Shown: positions 34,708 through 44,564, counted from the first letter of the stretch. The stretch is 64,000 bases of DNA from RUG563 sp045590215 (GCA_045590215.1 JAZNQO010000032.1:11684-75683); one strand, 5' to 3'. Program-made: numbers and translations. The notes: generated by a model not told the origin, from the letters alone.

Positions 34708-35853
34708 ATGAATGTGAAGATTGCTTTGATGGGTATTGGTATCAGCAGTGGTGGGCTTGTATCTGTTTTAAGGGACTTATTGGATTATGAAACGGATGCA
34801 GATATCAATCTCCTTTTGTTCTGCTCGCCGGGCTTTACGAAAAAACTTCCGGCTATCAGCAAGAAGATTGAAGTAGTGGAAACCGAATACGCTGTCGAAT
34901 CAAAAGTAAAAGCAATCTTTGGCAATGCCTATTCTCTCGAATTGATCCGGCTTGTGGACAGTTATGCTCCCGATGCGGTCTTTTACATTATGGGTTCGTA
35001 TAAGAAGGGTCTCGAAAGATATGAATCCTATTTTGTACTGAACAATCAGCTGTATACCGATTTTCCTCTGCTGTTCAAACAGCAGAATTTGAAATTAGTC
35101 GGCTATATGAGCATTCTGGCTTTAAAGATCAGAAGTGCCAGCCGGAAGATTGACCATTTCTTTTTCTCTTCAGCGTTTTCTCAAAAGGAAGCTGAAGAGA
35201 AGTTAAAAATCTCGGATGCAAAGGTGGTTCCCTTCGCTTGCAACAGTATATTCTTTCGGGATGCCATGGTAAAAAATGCGGCCATTCAGCGTGATGATTT
35301 CAACATGCTTTGCATTGGTTCCATTATTCCGTATAAGAATCAGTTGAGTGTTATTCAGGCAGCTCATATGCTGCATGATAAGGGATATGGAGTCAAACTA
35401 AAGCTGGTTGGCGGCGTAATTTCCAAGCGTTATTATAAAAAATGCTGCCGATATATTCAGCAAAACGGCATGTCCGATTATGTGGAACATGTCTGCAGTG
35501 TTCCCTTTGATGAAATTCCCGCGGCAATTGACAATTGTGATATCTATGTCAATTCCAGCGAAACAGACACCTGCGGAACAGCAGCCGAAGAAGGGATGGC
35601 CAGAGGTGCTGTTGTTATTGCAAATGATGTAGGCTTTAATCGCGAAATGGTGGGCGACGCAGGGTTGTATTTTAGCGTCAGAAAACCTGAAACCCTTGTG
35701 GAAGCTGTTGAAACAGTGATCAATGATGTGTCATTGCAAATGGCGTTGAGAGATAAAGCGCATGTTGACTCTCGAAAGCGCACATTAAAGAACACAGCAG
35801 GAGAGTATTATGAATACATCGTACAAAATTACAGACAGAGCAAGCTACGATAA
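34708..35853 (+). CDS. Glycosyltransferase family 4-like
   Basis: The 381-residue GT-B transferase has the acceptor domain KIALMGIGISSGGLVSVL and the donor domain CIGSIIPYKNQLSVIQAAHML, NSSETDTCGTAAEEGMARGAVVIAND with the GT4 E(x7)E pattern. RBS gagggg precedes the ATG at 34708. The 3' end overlaps the next gene by 44 bp in another frame. Confidence 0.85.
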   Translation: MNVKIALMGIGISSGGLVSVLRDLLDYETDADINLLLFCSPGFTKKLPAISKKIEVVETEYAVESKVKAIFGNAYSLELIRLVDSYAPDAVFYIMGSYKKGLERYESYFVLNNQLYTDFPLLFKQQNLKLVGYMSILALKIRSASRKIDHFFFSSAFSQKEAEEKLKISDAKVVPFACNSIFFRDAMVKNAAIQRDDFNMLCIGSIIPYKNQLSVIQAAHMLHDKGYGVKLKLVGGVISKRYYKKCCRYIQQNGMSDYVEHVCSVPFDEIPAAIDNCDIYVNSSETDTCGTAAEEGMARGAVVIANDVGFNREMVGDAGLYFSVRKPETLVEAVETVINDVSLQMALRDKAHVDSRKRTLKNTAGEYYEYIVQNYRQSKLR

Positions 35854-37144
35854 TGTTTTTGCCAAGATTGATCGGTTGAATCGGATTGATTTCAAAGAAT
35901 TTCCCGGATTCAGAATGGGCAGTTTTCTGGCTGTGAGTTATTATGAAGCAGCGGGTGGCAATTTACAGCCTGCATGGAAGCAAACAGCAAAGAATATTCT
36001 TCGGTGTTTTATCCGTGACTTTTCTTACGACTTTCAGGCAATAAAAGATGATGAAATCATGGTTTTCTATTCCCATGAACATGGCAGACGCGAAGACTAT
36101 GTGAAATTGATGAACGATGTACAGGCAATGATTCCCGGCTCATATTGCTTTACGGGGAAAGATTGCCCACGTTCGATTGTTGTCAGCAAAACCGCCTGGA
36201 AGAATTTGCTTTTGCTGAAAACATGGAACAAACAGCTGAAGGAAGTTGAGCCGCATCGTGATGCAAGAGCGTTTCTGTTGTCAAAGTTGGCACTTGCCTA
36301 CAGATGGAAACTGATTTTGAACGCAAATGAAAATGCATTAAAAAAGTGCAGAGGTCTGATTACCATTTTCGATGCAAGAGAATATGAAAATATCCTCACG
36401 CAAGTATGTTCGAAACTTGGAATCCGCTCAGCAACAATTGAACACGGTTTTTTTCCGCCGCCTTATTATTCCGGCAGCAAGGATTACTGCTTGGCTATGC
36501 CCAGTCTGGGGTTTGTCAGTGACGAATTCTGGGCATGGGGCGAAGCAATTCGGGAGAATGTTTTTGCCGGCGGCTTGAAGGAAGAGCAAGTGATTGCAGT
36601 CGGTTATCCGAAAAAAATTGAAAAATTGAGCGATGTAGAACCGGAACAAAAAACAATCGGTGTGATTTTGGATGGCGGAGAAAGCGCATTTCCGGAAAAT
36701 GAAATCATGGCTCGAATTGCAGTCGAGTTTGCACAGAAATATCATTTTGATGTGGTGCTCAAGCCGCATCCGCATGATTTCAAGGATTATGTTAAGGCAT
36801 TCAATCTATTGGAAGAAGAGCATCATGTTCGTGTCAGCCGTGAGCCTATTCTGCAATATGCTTGTAATGTCACATTTTCCATCAGTTTCTGTTCCACGGC
36901 TTATCTGGATTTGATGTGTCATGGGAAAATGGTATATCGTTACCGTTCTTCCTCCAAGCAGAGTATGTATTCCATGATGGGTGATGAAGGAACCTTCTGC
37001 AATGTTGAAGAACTTGAGCGGTTGTACAGCAATTGCAATTCTGCTGTCGATGATCAGATCATAACGAGACTCGTAGGTGATATTGATCATATGGCACAAT
37101 CATACACAGCCCATGCTAATCGTCTTTTTTCAGAGGAGAAATAA
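35810..37144 (+). CDS. Putative capsule glycosyl-/glycerophosphotransferase (GT-B-like)
   Basis: The 444-residue protein has no TM segments. A conserved-looking EHGFFPPP near residue 218 and KPHPHDFKDYV near 319, followed by a C-terminal FSISFCSTAYLDLM, resemble the donor-binding layout of capsule polysaccharide or CDP-glycerol transferases (KPHP, then a Ser/Thr-rich helix). The start at 35810, 6 nt after aggaga, lies inside the preceding gene. The exact activity is unknown. Confidence 0.6.
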   Translation: MNTSYKITDRASYDNVFAKIDRLNRIDFKEFPGFRMGSFLAVSYYEAAGGNLQPAWKQTAKNILRCFIRDFSYDFQAIKDDEIMVFYSHEHGRREDYVKLMNDVQAMIPGSYCFTGKDCPRSIVVSKTAWKNLLLLKTWNKQLKEVEPHRDARAFLLSKLALAYRWKLILNANENALKKCRGLITIFDAREYENILTQVCSKLGIRSATIEHGFFPPPYYSGSKDYCLAMPSLGFVSDEFWAWGEAIRENVFAGGLKEEQVIAVGYPKKIEKLSDVEPEQKTIGVILDGGESAFPENEIMARIAVEFAQKYHFDVVLKPHPHDFKDYVKAFNLLEEEHHVRVSREPILQYACNVTFSISFCSTAYLDLMCHGKMVYRYRSSSKQSMYSMMGDEGTFCNVEELERLYSNCNSAVDDQIITRLVGDIDHMAQSYTAHANRLFSEEK

Positions 37145-37147
37145 CAA

Positions 37148-37648
37148 ATGTCAATCAGAAAATTCGTTTCCGATTTCCGTAGAAAGTATTATAAAAGCAA
37201 AGTTGTCAAAGCAGCTGCAAAGGTGGGCGAAGGCCTGAAAGTCAATGGGAAAAGCAGCATTTACGGTCATGTGACGCTTGGCAACAATGTCAATTTCAAC
37301 GGGATGAGTATTCGTGGTCAAGGCACGGTTGAAATCGGTGATAATTTCCATTCCGGTGTGGATTGCGTTATTCTTACCAGCAATCATAATTATGAAGGAA
37401 CCAGAATTCCGTATGATAGCGAAATGATTTGCAAAAAAGTTGTCATCGGCGATAATGTATGGATTGGCGATCATGTGATGATTCTGGGCGGCGTTACTTT
37501 GGGCGAAGGATGCATTATTCAGGCCGGTGCCGTGGTGTCAAAGGATGTTCCTGCATGCGGGATTGCCGGCGGAAATCCGGCTAAAGTGTTTAAATACAGA
37601 GATCAAGAGCATTATGAACAGTTGAAGGCTGAAGATAAGGTATTATAA
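37148..37648 (+). CDS. Hexapeptide-repeat O-acetyltransferase
   Basis: The 166-residue left-handed beta-helix protein of the maltose/capsule acetyltransferase group has SSIYGHVTLGNNVNFNG, catalytic His in LTSNHNYEG, and GDNVWIGDHVMILGGVTLGEG with AGGNPAKVFKYRD at the end. It probably acetylates a residue of the polymer or of a lipid-linked intermediate. It starts 4 bp after the preceding stop. Confidence 0.87.
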   Translation: MSIRKFVSDFRRKYYKSKVVKAAAKVGEGLKVNGKSSIYGHVTLGNNVNFNGMSIRGQGTVEIGDNFHSGVDCVILTSNHNYEGTRIPYDSEMICKKVVIGDNVWIGDHVMILGGVTLGEGCIIQAGAVVSKDVPACGIAGGNPAKVFKYRDQEHYEQLKAEDKVL

Positions 37649-37687
37649 TTTCCCAATAAGAAGACAGAGAAAGAAGGAGAAAGCATA

Positions 37688-38728
37688 ATGGGCGTATATA
37701 GCAATAAAACACTGTTGATTACTGGTGGAACGGGTAGCTTTGGTCATACGGTGTTAAAGCATTTTCTGAACACAGATATTGGCCAGATCCGCATTTTCAG
37801 CCGTGACGAGAAGAAACAGGACGATATGCGGCACGAATTGCAGGCAAAGCATCCCGAATATGCGAAAAAAGTGAAGTTTTTTGTTGGCGATGTACGCGAT
37901 CCGCGTTCTGTTGCAGATGTGATGCCCGGTGTGGACTATATATTTCATGCTGCAGCACTCAAGCAAGTACCTTCCTGCGAATTTTTTCCCATGCAAGCTG
38001 TGAAAACGAATGTTGAAGGAACAGATAACGTACTGCATGCTGCTATTGATGCCGGTGTGAAACGCGTGGTATGCCTTTCAACGGATAAGGCTGCTTATCC
38101 CATCAATGCTATGGGTATTTCCAAAGCTATGATGGAACATGTTATCTATGCCAATGCCCGTACAGCTGCAGAACGCGGAGAAACCGTGATTTGCACAACG
38201 AGATATGGCAATGTTATGTGTTCCCGCGGTTCTGTGATTCCGCTGTTCATTGATCAGATTCGCTCCGGTGCTCCCATTACAATCACCAATCCTGAAATGA
38301 CCAGATTCTTAATGAATCTGGACGAAGCGGTTGAACTGGTAAAGTTTGCTTTTGAAAATGGTAAGCCCGGCGATTTGTTTGTACAGAAGGCAGATGCGTG
38401 CACGATTGAAGATTTGGCCAAAGGGGTACAGCGTCTCTTTGGCGATACCGGCATTAAGATTATCGGCACACGGCATGGAGAAAAACTGTATGAGCATTTG
38501 TTGACACAGGAAGAGAGAGTCAGAGCGGAGGATTTGGGTCAGTATTTCCGTGTGGCTGCAGATAACAGAGACCTGAATTATGATAAATATTTTATCACAG
38601 GCCGCGTTCAGACACAGGCAGAAGAAGCGTATACAAGTCATAATACCGTGCGGTTGGATGTTGACGGTGTTGTGAAAAAGCTTCTGACCACCGATTATGT
38701 GCAGGAACAGTTAAAACAGATTCAATAA
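37688..38728 (+). CDS. UDP-GlcNAc 4,6-dehydratase/5-epimerase (CapE/FnlA/WbvB type)
   Basis: The 346-residue soluble SDR has LLITGGTGSFGHTVLKHF and LSTDKAAYPINAMGISKAMMEHV, the Thr-Met-Lys active site of inverting dehydratases. It converts UDP-GlcNAc to a UDP-4-keto-6-deoxy-L-arabino-hexose intermediate. The next gene is an RmlD-like reductase, not CapF, and a 2-epimerase follows: the WbvB-WbvR-WbvD layout known for UDP-L-QuiNAc. RBS aaggaga. Confidence 0.9.
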   Translation: MGVYSNKTLLITGGTGSFGHTVLKHFLNTDIGQIRIFSRDEKKQDDMRHELQAKHPEYAKKVKFFVGDVRDPRSVADVMPGVDYIFHAAALKQVPSCEFFPMQAVKTNVEGTDNVLHAAIDAGVKRVVCLSTDKAAYPINAMGISKAMMEHVIYANARTAAERGETVICTTRYGNVMCSRGSVIPLFIDQIRSGAPITITNPEMTRFLMNLDEAVELVKFAFENGKPGDLFVQKADACTIEDLAKGVQRLFGDTGIKIIGTRHGEKLYEHLLTQEERVRAEDLGQYFRVAADNRDLNYDKYFITGRVQTQAEEAYTSHNTVRLDVDGVVKKLLTTDYVQEQLKQIQ

Positions 38729-38739
38729 GGGTGAATGAA

Positions 38740-39594
38740 ATGAAATTTTTGGTTCTTGGTTGTAATGGTATGGCCGGGCATATGATCAGCCTGTTTTTGA
38801 AAGAACGCGGGCATGATGTGCTAGGCTTTGCCTTGACGAAGTCTGACCTGGTTGATTCCGTAGCCGGAGATGCAATGAACGCAGATTTCATGAAGGAATT
38901 GGTTGGCGTAAACAAATATAACAGTGTTATTAACTGTATTGGGCTGCTGAATCAGTTTGCGGAAAGCAATAAAGCCGCTTCTGTTTATCTGAACTCTTAT
39001 TTGCCGCACTATCTGGCACAGCTGACGGAAGGCACGGATACACAGGTTATCCATATGAGCACCGATTGCGTGTTCAGCGGCTCAAGGGGCGGCTATACCG
39101 AAGATGACTTACGAGACGGTGCTACGTTTTATGATCGCTCTAAGGCATTGGGAGAATTAGAGGATAATAAAAACATTACGCTTCGCAATTCTATCGTGGG
39201 TCCGGATATCAATCAGGGCGGCATCGGTCTTCTGAATTGGTTTATGCAGCAAAAGGGCGAAGTTTCCGGCTTTACGGGTGCGTTGTGGACGGGCCAAACA
39301 ACACTTCAGCTGGCTAAAACAATGGAAGTGGCAGCTAAAGAGAAAGCTCATGGTTTGTATAATACTGTACCGGATACCAACATTTCAAAATATGAATTGT
39401 TGAAGCTGTTCAACAAATATATCAGAAAAGACAAAGTTTCAATTGTGCCGGTTAATAAAGTGATTGCAGATAAATCCCTGAAGCGTACAAGGTGGGAGTT
39501 CAGTTATCCCATTCCGGACTATGAACAGATGATTATGGAACTGGCAGATTGGATGAGAGCACATAAGCAACTTTATCCGCATTATGATTTGTAA
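38740..39594 (+). CDS. RmlD-like sugar-nucleotide reductase (WbvR type)
   Basis: The 284-residue SDR has the cofactor motif LGCNGMAGHMI, NCIGLLNQFAE, MSTDCVFSGSRGGY and YDRSKALGE (YxxxK). It resembles dTDP-4-dehydrorhamnose reductase and has no cupin domain, unlike the CapF at 1224. In the WbvB-WbvR-WbvD pathway this enzyme reduces the 4-keto group to give UDP-L-RhaNAc. ATG 38740 is preceded by aaggg; the GTG at 38731 is too close to it. Confidence 0.85.
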   Translation: MKFLVLGCNGMAGHMISLFLKERGHDVLGFALTKSDLVDSVAGDAMNADFMKELVGVNKYNSVINCIGLLNQFAESNKAASVYLNSYLPHYLAQLTEGTDTQVIHMSTDCVFSGSRGGYTEDDLRDGATFYDRSKALGELEDNKNITLRNSIVGPDINQGGIGLLNWFMQQKGEVSGFTGALWTGQTTLQLAKTMEVAAKEKAHGLYNTVPDTNISKYELLKLFNKYIRKDKVSIVPVNKVIADKSLKRTRWEFSYPIPDYEQMIMELADWMRAHKQLYPHYDL

Positions 39595-39610
39595 GTGCTG
39601 TTAGCTTGCG

Positions 39611-39645
39611 TGCGGCAAAAAGAAACGGAAAGTTTTTTTGCCGCA
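39611..39645 (+). repeat. Inverted repeat in the gap before the second 2-epimerase
   Basis: TGCGGCAAAAA (39611-39621) pairs with TTTTTGCCGCA (39635-39645). It may be a terminator or processing hairpin within the cluster. Confidence 0.55.
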
Positions 39646-39727
39646 TTGGAGCAGGTTTGGCAACTGTTGAACAACACAGCGGATCGGGATATAATTTATT
39701 TCTGGAAAACAGGGAGGAAATATTCGC

Positions 39728-40858
39728 ATGGGAATTAGAAAACTGCGTTTGATGACCATTGTGGGAACTCGGCCGGAGATTATCAAGATGTCTGAAATCA
39801 TCAAAAAGGCGGACATCTATTTTGATCAGATTCTCGTGCATACCGGCCAGAATTACGATTATGAGCTCAACAAAGTTTTTTTTGAAGATCTGAACCTTCG
39901 TGAACCGGATTATTTTCTGAATGTGGTCGGCGAAAATTTGGGAAAAACGATGGGGAATGTCATCTCAAAATCTTACGATCTCATGGTTCAGGTGAAGCCG
40001 GACGCCGTTATTGTGTTGGGCGATACCAATTCCTGCTTGTGCGTTATTTCTGCCAAGCGACTGAAAATTCCCGTATTCCATATGGAAGCCGGGAATCGCT
40101 GCAAGGATGAAAATCTGCCGGAAGAAGTAATCCGGCGTATTGTGGACGTTACCAGCGATATCAATCTCTGCTATTCCGAGCATGCGCGTCGCTATATCCT
40201 GGAAACGGGTGTAAAGCCTGAGTATACCTATGTTGTCGGTTCTCCCATGGCTGAAGTACTGAATAGTTGTAAAGAAAAAATTCAAAAGAGCAATGTTCTT
40301 GATAAATTGGGACTGGAAGCCGGAAAATATATCCTTCTTTCTGCTCACAGAGAAGAAAATATTGATATTGAAAAGAATTTTTTCAGTTTGATGAATGCTG
40401 TCAATGCCATGGCAGAAACCTATAATATTCCGATTCTTTATTCCTGCCATCCCAGAAGCAAGAAATACATCGAAGCACATGATTTCAAATTTGATGTTCG
40501 TGTTATCCAGCATAAACCGCTGGGATTCTTTGATTATAATAAACTTCAGCAGAATGCGTTTTGTGTTGTTTCCGACAGCGGAACCATTCCGGAAGAAGCA
40601 GCCTATTTTCATTTCCCGGCAGTATCTGTCCGCACGAGTACGGAACGCCCTGAAGCAATAGATAAGGGTGTGTTTACCATTGGCAGCATTTCAACTGAAC
40701 AGGTACTTCAGGCTGTGGATTTGGCAGTGAATATGAATGCCAACGGTGATATGCCGGAAGAAGTTCCTGCTTACACGGATGGCAATGTCAGCACAAAAGT
40801 TATCAAGATTATTCAAAGCTATGTAGGCATTACCAATCAGATGATCTGGAGAAAATAA
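39728..40858 (+). CDS. wecB: UDP-N-acetylglucosamine 2-epimerase, non-hydrolysing (island copy)
   Basis: The 376-residue paralogue of the protein at 35 has the same motifs (IVGTRPEIIKMSEI, HMEAGNRCKDENLPEE, LSAHREENIDIEKN). The two are alike over their whole length, but this copy has lower GC. After the RmlD-like reductase it should epimerise UDP-L-RhaNAc at C2 to UDP-L-QuiNAc. RBS gggagg. Confidence 0.9.
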   Translation: MGIRKLRLMTIVGTRPEIIKMSEIIKKADIYFDQILVHTGQNYDYELNKVFFEDLNLREPDYFLNVVGENLGKTMGNVISKSYDLMVQVKPDAVIVLGDTNSCLCVISAKRLKIPVFHMEAGNRCKDENLPEEVIRRIVDVTSDINLCYSEHARRYILETGVKPEYTYVVGSPMAEVLNSCKEKIQKSNVLDKLGLEAGKYILLSAHREENIDIEKNFFSLMNAVNAMAETYNIPILYSCHPRSKKYIEAHDFKFDVRVIQHKPLGFFDYNKLQQNAFCVVSDSGTIPEEAAYFHFPAVSVRTSTERPEAIDKGVFTIGSISTEQVLQAVDLAVNMNANGDMPEEVPAYTDGNVSTKVIKIIQSYVGITNQMIWRK

Positions 40859-40892
40859 CGAAAAAACGAACAGTGAAACAGAGAGTTGAAAT

Positions 40893-42290
40893 ATGGCATC
40901 AAAAAATATTACCATTAACAAAACAGTCGGTATCAATTTTTTCAGTCTAATCTTACTGCAAGGTATATCTTTTTTTACTGCCCCCATTTTTTTGCGAATG
41001 CTGGGCTCGGAGCAGTATGGTGTTTTTGCCGTATTCAGTTCTCATGTTTCTATTCTTTCCTGCTTTATGGGGCTCGGTGCTTCCGGCGGCATTGCTGTTT
41101 CCAAATATGATTTTCCGGATCAGTATTATGAATTCCGCAGCAGCAACCTGTTGCTTGGTACGTTTCTGTCTTTGGGTATTGTTTTGATTGCGGCGATATT
41201 TATTCAGCCCCTTTCCAATTTGTTTAAATTATCAAAGACATTTTCGTTATTGGTGTTTCTCACTGCATTCAGCCTCTTTATCTGCAGCTTTGCTTCCGGT
41301 GCTTTTGTCTATGAAAAGAAGCCGATCAGCAATTTGGTCAGCTCTTTGTCGGTTGCTGTACTGAATATCGGTATTTCTTTTCTTTTCATTTGGTTGTTGG
41401 ACGAAAGCGAACGGTACACAGCCAGAATTCTGGGCTACGCCTTGTCTCACATACTTGTTGCGCTTGTGCTGTGGTTGATTGTTTTTCTGAAGAAGCCTAC
41501 ATGGCTGAATATGAAATTTAACAAGTATTCTCTCAGAATCGGTTTTCCGATGATTTTTCATACATTGTCCAATACAGTATTGATTCAGTCGGACAGGATA
41601 ATGATGCAGCATATGCAGGTATCCAGTTCAGATATTGGTATATACACAGCATATTATAGCCTGGCATCCATTCTCACTTCCGTTCTTTCTGCGCTCAATA
41701 CTTCTTGGTGTCCGTATTATTACGATGATTTGAAGAACGAAAACTGGGATGGCTTGAAAACGAAAACAAGGCGGTATCTTGAATTTTTTACAGTGCTCAC
41801 TTGTGGGTTTATTTTGCTTTCGCGTGAGGTGGCGTTGGCATATGCCGGGCGAGAATATGCAGTGGGCATCAATATTTTACCGATTATTACCATTGCTACC
41901 TTCTTCATTTTTATGTATCAGTTCCCGGTCAACTTTGAAATGTTTCACAAAAAAACAAGGATTGTTGCCATTGGTACAATCGGTGCAGCGGCAGGAAATA
42001 TTCTGCTGAACTATTTCGGTATCAAGCAGTGGGGAATGTTTGGTGCTGCAATTGCAACAGTTCTGGCGTATTTGCTTCTGTTCATTGTTCATTATTGCGT
42101 GGCACACCGCATGAAGGAACAAAAATTTCATGTGTATTTCAGGGAATACTTACCTTGGCTGGTGTTGAGCCTGTTGGTTTTTTCCATGTTTTACTGGCTG
42201 GCAGATTTCTGGTATATCCGCTGGGCTTTGGGTGCCGCAATCGGGTTAATAGAATTTATGCGTATCAAAAAACGGCGTAGTTTATTCTGA
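40893..42290 (+). CDS. Polysaccharide flippase (Wzx, MOP superfamily)
   Basis: The 465-residue protein has about 12-14 hydrophobic segments, beginning INFFSLILLQGISFFTAPIFLRMLG, the usual Wzx/RfbX start. It should flip the undecaprenyl-PP-linked repeat unit outward for the polymerase at 33400. It is the last certain polysaccharide assembly gene of the cluster. Confidence 0.87.
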   Translation: MASKNITINKTVGINFFSLILLQGISFFTAPIFLRMLGSEQYGVFAVFSSHVSILSCFMGLGASGGIAVSKYDFPDQYYEFRSSNLLLGTFLSLGIVLIAAIFIQPLSNLFKLSKTFSLLVFLTAFSLFICSFASGAFVYEKKPISNLVSSLSVAVLNIGISFLFIWLLDESERYTARILGYALSHILVALVLWLIVFLKKPTWLNMKFNKYSLRIGFPMIFHTLSNTVLIQSDRIMMQHMQVSSSDIGIYTAYYSLASILTSVLSALNTSWCPYYYDDLKNENWDGLKTKTRRYLEFFTVLTCGFILLSREVALAYAGREYAVGINILPIITIATFFIFMYQFPVNFEMFHKKTRIVAIGTIGAAAGNILLNYFGIKQWGMFGAAIATVLAYLLLFIVHYCVAHRMKEQKFHVYFREYLPWLVLSLLVFSMFYWLADFWYIRWALGAAIGLIEFMRIKKRRSLF

Positions 42291-42352
42291 CGGCAGGTGG
42301 CGTTTTGACTTAATTGAAATCATACGGAGTGGATGGTGAACGTTAGAAGTCC

Positions 42353-42380
42353 AGCGAAAAAGAAGAAAGCATTTTTCGCT
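42353..42380 (+). repeat. Inverted repeat upstream of the AraC gene
   Basis: AGCGAAAAA (42353-42361) pairs with TTTTTCGCT (42372-42380), similar in design to the hairpin at 39611. It may limit read-through from the cluster. Confidence 0.45.
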
Positions 42381-42404
42381 TGCTGAGAAGAAAACGGAGT
42401 AAGT

Positions 42405-43580
42405 ATGTCAAATTTATTGTTGGCTGTTATGGAAAACAGAATAATTCTTCCGGTGACGCAAATGCAAGAAGTGTTTCAAAAAGAAGGTATTTCATCGGAA
42501 GAAGGTTCTTTTCGTGTGCTGATTTTGAGCAAACCGCAAGAAATCGGCAGCATTGAAGAATATGAAAAGAATTGTGTGCATTTGCCGCGGCTTTGCAGTA
42601 GCTTTTTTAACAAACAAAAGCTGCATGCCACGGTAATGGCAGATTATGTTGGAAGAATTATTATTATCCTTTCCGGAAAACGCAGTCGGCTTGAATTGGA
42701 ATCAGCCATGCAGATGCTGCAAAAACATATCGAGATGAACAAATACAACCAATGGGTTATTGCTGTGGGCAAATCGGTGAAACGAGTACAGGATATTTCT
42801 CAATCTTATGAAAATGCTGTATCCGTTATGCAGAATGCTTATTTGTATATGGGAAATACAGTGCTTTATAATGAGGATCTTCAAAATGTGCTGAATGCCA
42901 ATTATCTTGAAAGTACTGTGAATTTGGACCGGATATTACAAGCTTTCCGTGATGACGAAATTGAGCAAATGCGCATATTGGTAACTGAATATGCTGAAAA
43001 GGTGCGCAATATTTCCGGCTATAACAGTGAACCCCATCATCCGACCAGTATCAGGCGAATGTTCATTGAACTGACGGTATATGTGCTGCATATTGCTTCG
43101 GATATGGGTATCAATGTGGATGCTTTGCTGGACGGAATTGATCCCTATACGCATTTGATGCATGTGGGAGGCGGTACGCCGGCCATTATTAATTGGTTTG
43201 TGGCATTGTGTGAAAAGCTGAGAAAAGAGATAAACAGCAAAAGAGAAAATAAAGAAGACATACTGATCGCAAGTGTTTGCGCTTATATTGATAACCATTT
43301 GTCGGAATATGACTTATCCCTGTCCTCCGTCAGTGCAGAAGTGAGCATTTCTTCTTCCTATCTTTCAAGATTATTTCCAAAGAAAAAGGATGTTGGCTTT
43401 ACTCAATATATTGTGCAACAGAGAATAGAGATGGTAAAAGATAAGCTGCGGAATACACAGATGTCGATTGACGAAATAGCACAGTCTTCAGGCTTTTCTT
43501 CTTCCAGCTATTTGGGAAAGCAATTTAAGAAATTAACCGGCTTGACACCTAATGCTTATCGTTTGAAGCGACAGGAGTGA
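42405..43580 (+). CDS. AraC-family transcriptional regulator
   Basis: The 391-residue protein ends in a double HTH (about 290-390; LSLSSVSAEVSISSSYLSRLF ... MSIDEIAQSSGFSSSSYLGKQFKKLTGLTPNAYR in the second half). There is no receiver domain or TM sensor. The N-terminal part resembles the cytoplasmic segment that precedes the HTH in large membrane AraC regulators of LplB/YtcP-type sugar operons, so it may be a shortened version. It probably regulates the importer at 45078-49499. Confidence 0.82.
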   Translation: MSNLLLAVMENRIILPVTQMQEVFQKEGISSEEGSFRVLILSKPQEIGSIEEYEKNCVHLPRLCSSFFNKQKLHATVMADYVGRIIIILSGKRSRLELESAMQMLQKHIEMNKYNQWVIAVGKSVKRVQDISQSYENAVSVMQNAYLYMGNTVLYNEDLQNVLNANYLESTVNLDRILQAFRDDEIEQMRILVTEYAEKVRNISGYNSEPHHPTSIRRMFIELTVYVLHIASDMGINVDALLDGIDPYTHLMHVGGGTPAIINWFVALCEKLRKEINSKRENKEDILIASVCAYIDNHLSEYDLSLSSVSAEVSISSSYLSRLFPKKKDVGFTQYIVQQRIEMVKDKLRNTQMSIDEIAQSSGFSSSSYLGKQFKKLTGLTPNAYRLKRQE

Positions 43581-43584
43581 AATA

Positions 43585-44564
43585 ATGAAAGAATAGCCAT
43601 ATTTGATTACATGAAAGCTGTATGTATTATGTTTTTTATTTTGTTGCATACCTTTATATTCTCAGAGTCAATCATTTTATATAATGGTATTTTGCAACTT
43701 GCTGTTCCTTTCTTTATTACAATAAGTGGTTTCATGTTTTCTGTTTCTGCCAGCAAATCAAGGTCTTATAGTGTTTATAAAGCATATTCAGGGAATATTT
43801 TGTTTCGAAAATTTGAACAGCTTTTAACGCCTGCAATAATCACGTATTTTATTTATATTATTTTCAACATTTTGAAAAGTGAAGCTGCTTTTGCGCCGCT
43901 GAACTTGATTTCTGATTTTATTTTCGGAAGGTATGGTGCGGGCAGTTACTATTGTTCAATTATGGTGCAATTTGTTTTGATTATTCCACTTATGTATGCG
44001 TGCATATCAAAAAAACCGTTGCTGTTTTTCTTTGTATTTGTGGTTTTTACAATAATGTATGAATTAGTATGTGGCTGGACAAGTGTTGATAGTGAAAGCA
44101 TTTTCTATCGACCGTTGTTTTTTCGCTATACGGTGCACGTGTGTTTGAAATGATATTGCACAGAATGTATAATTCTAAAATCAATTTGTCTATTATAGCA
44201 TTGTCGTTTCTGTTAGGCGGTGCTTATATTATTTTGCCGTTAATAACGGATTACTCCTATATTGTTTTAAAGATGGTCAACTACTTCTATGATGACGGCA
44301 TTCTATGTGTTTTCTATTCTTTATGTTTTGGTGCATAGTTTTAAAGATAAGCAGCTGCTTTCTCGAATAGATAAAGTTATTTCTGCGATCGGGCGTTCTA
44401 CCTATTACATTATGTATACGCAAATGATGTTCTTTTGGGTTGGGCAGAAGATTTACAGTATTCTCAATGCGATTATTCCCAATTTGGTCATTTCGTCAAT
44501 AATTTATTGTTTCGTTGCATTATTTGTTTCAATAATCTCTGGCTTGATTTTTTCTGTTATTTGA
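43585..44564 (+). pseudogene. Acyltransferase-3 family membrane protein, broken by frameshifts
   Basis: The coding sense of one membrane acyltransferase is spread over three frames. ATG at 43585 follows aggag but hits a TAG after 3 codons; the true frame (RIAIFDYMKAVCIMFFILLH, the typical start) resumes at about 43593. It breaks again in a T-run near 44115-44150 and near 44290-44335, ending GRSTYYIMYTQMMFFWVGQK. A single-base loss in A or T runs explains each break. These enzymes acetylate surface polysaccharides. The region is very AT-rich and has probably decayed, unless the breaks are sequencing errors. Confidence 0.8.
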
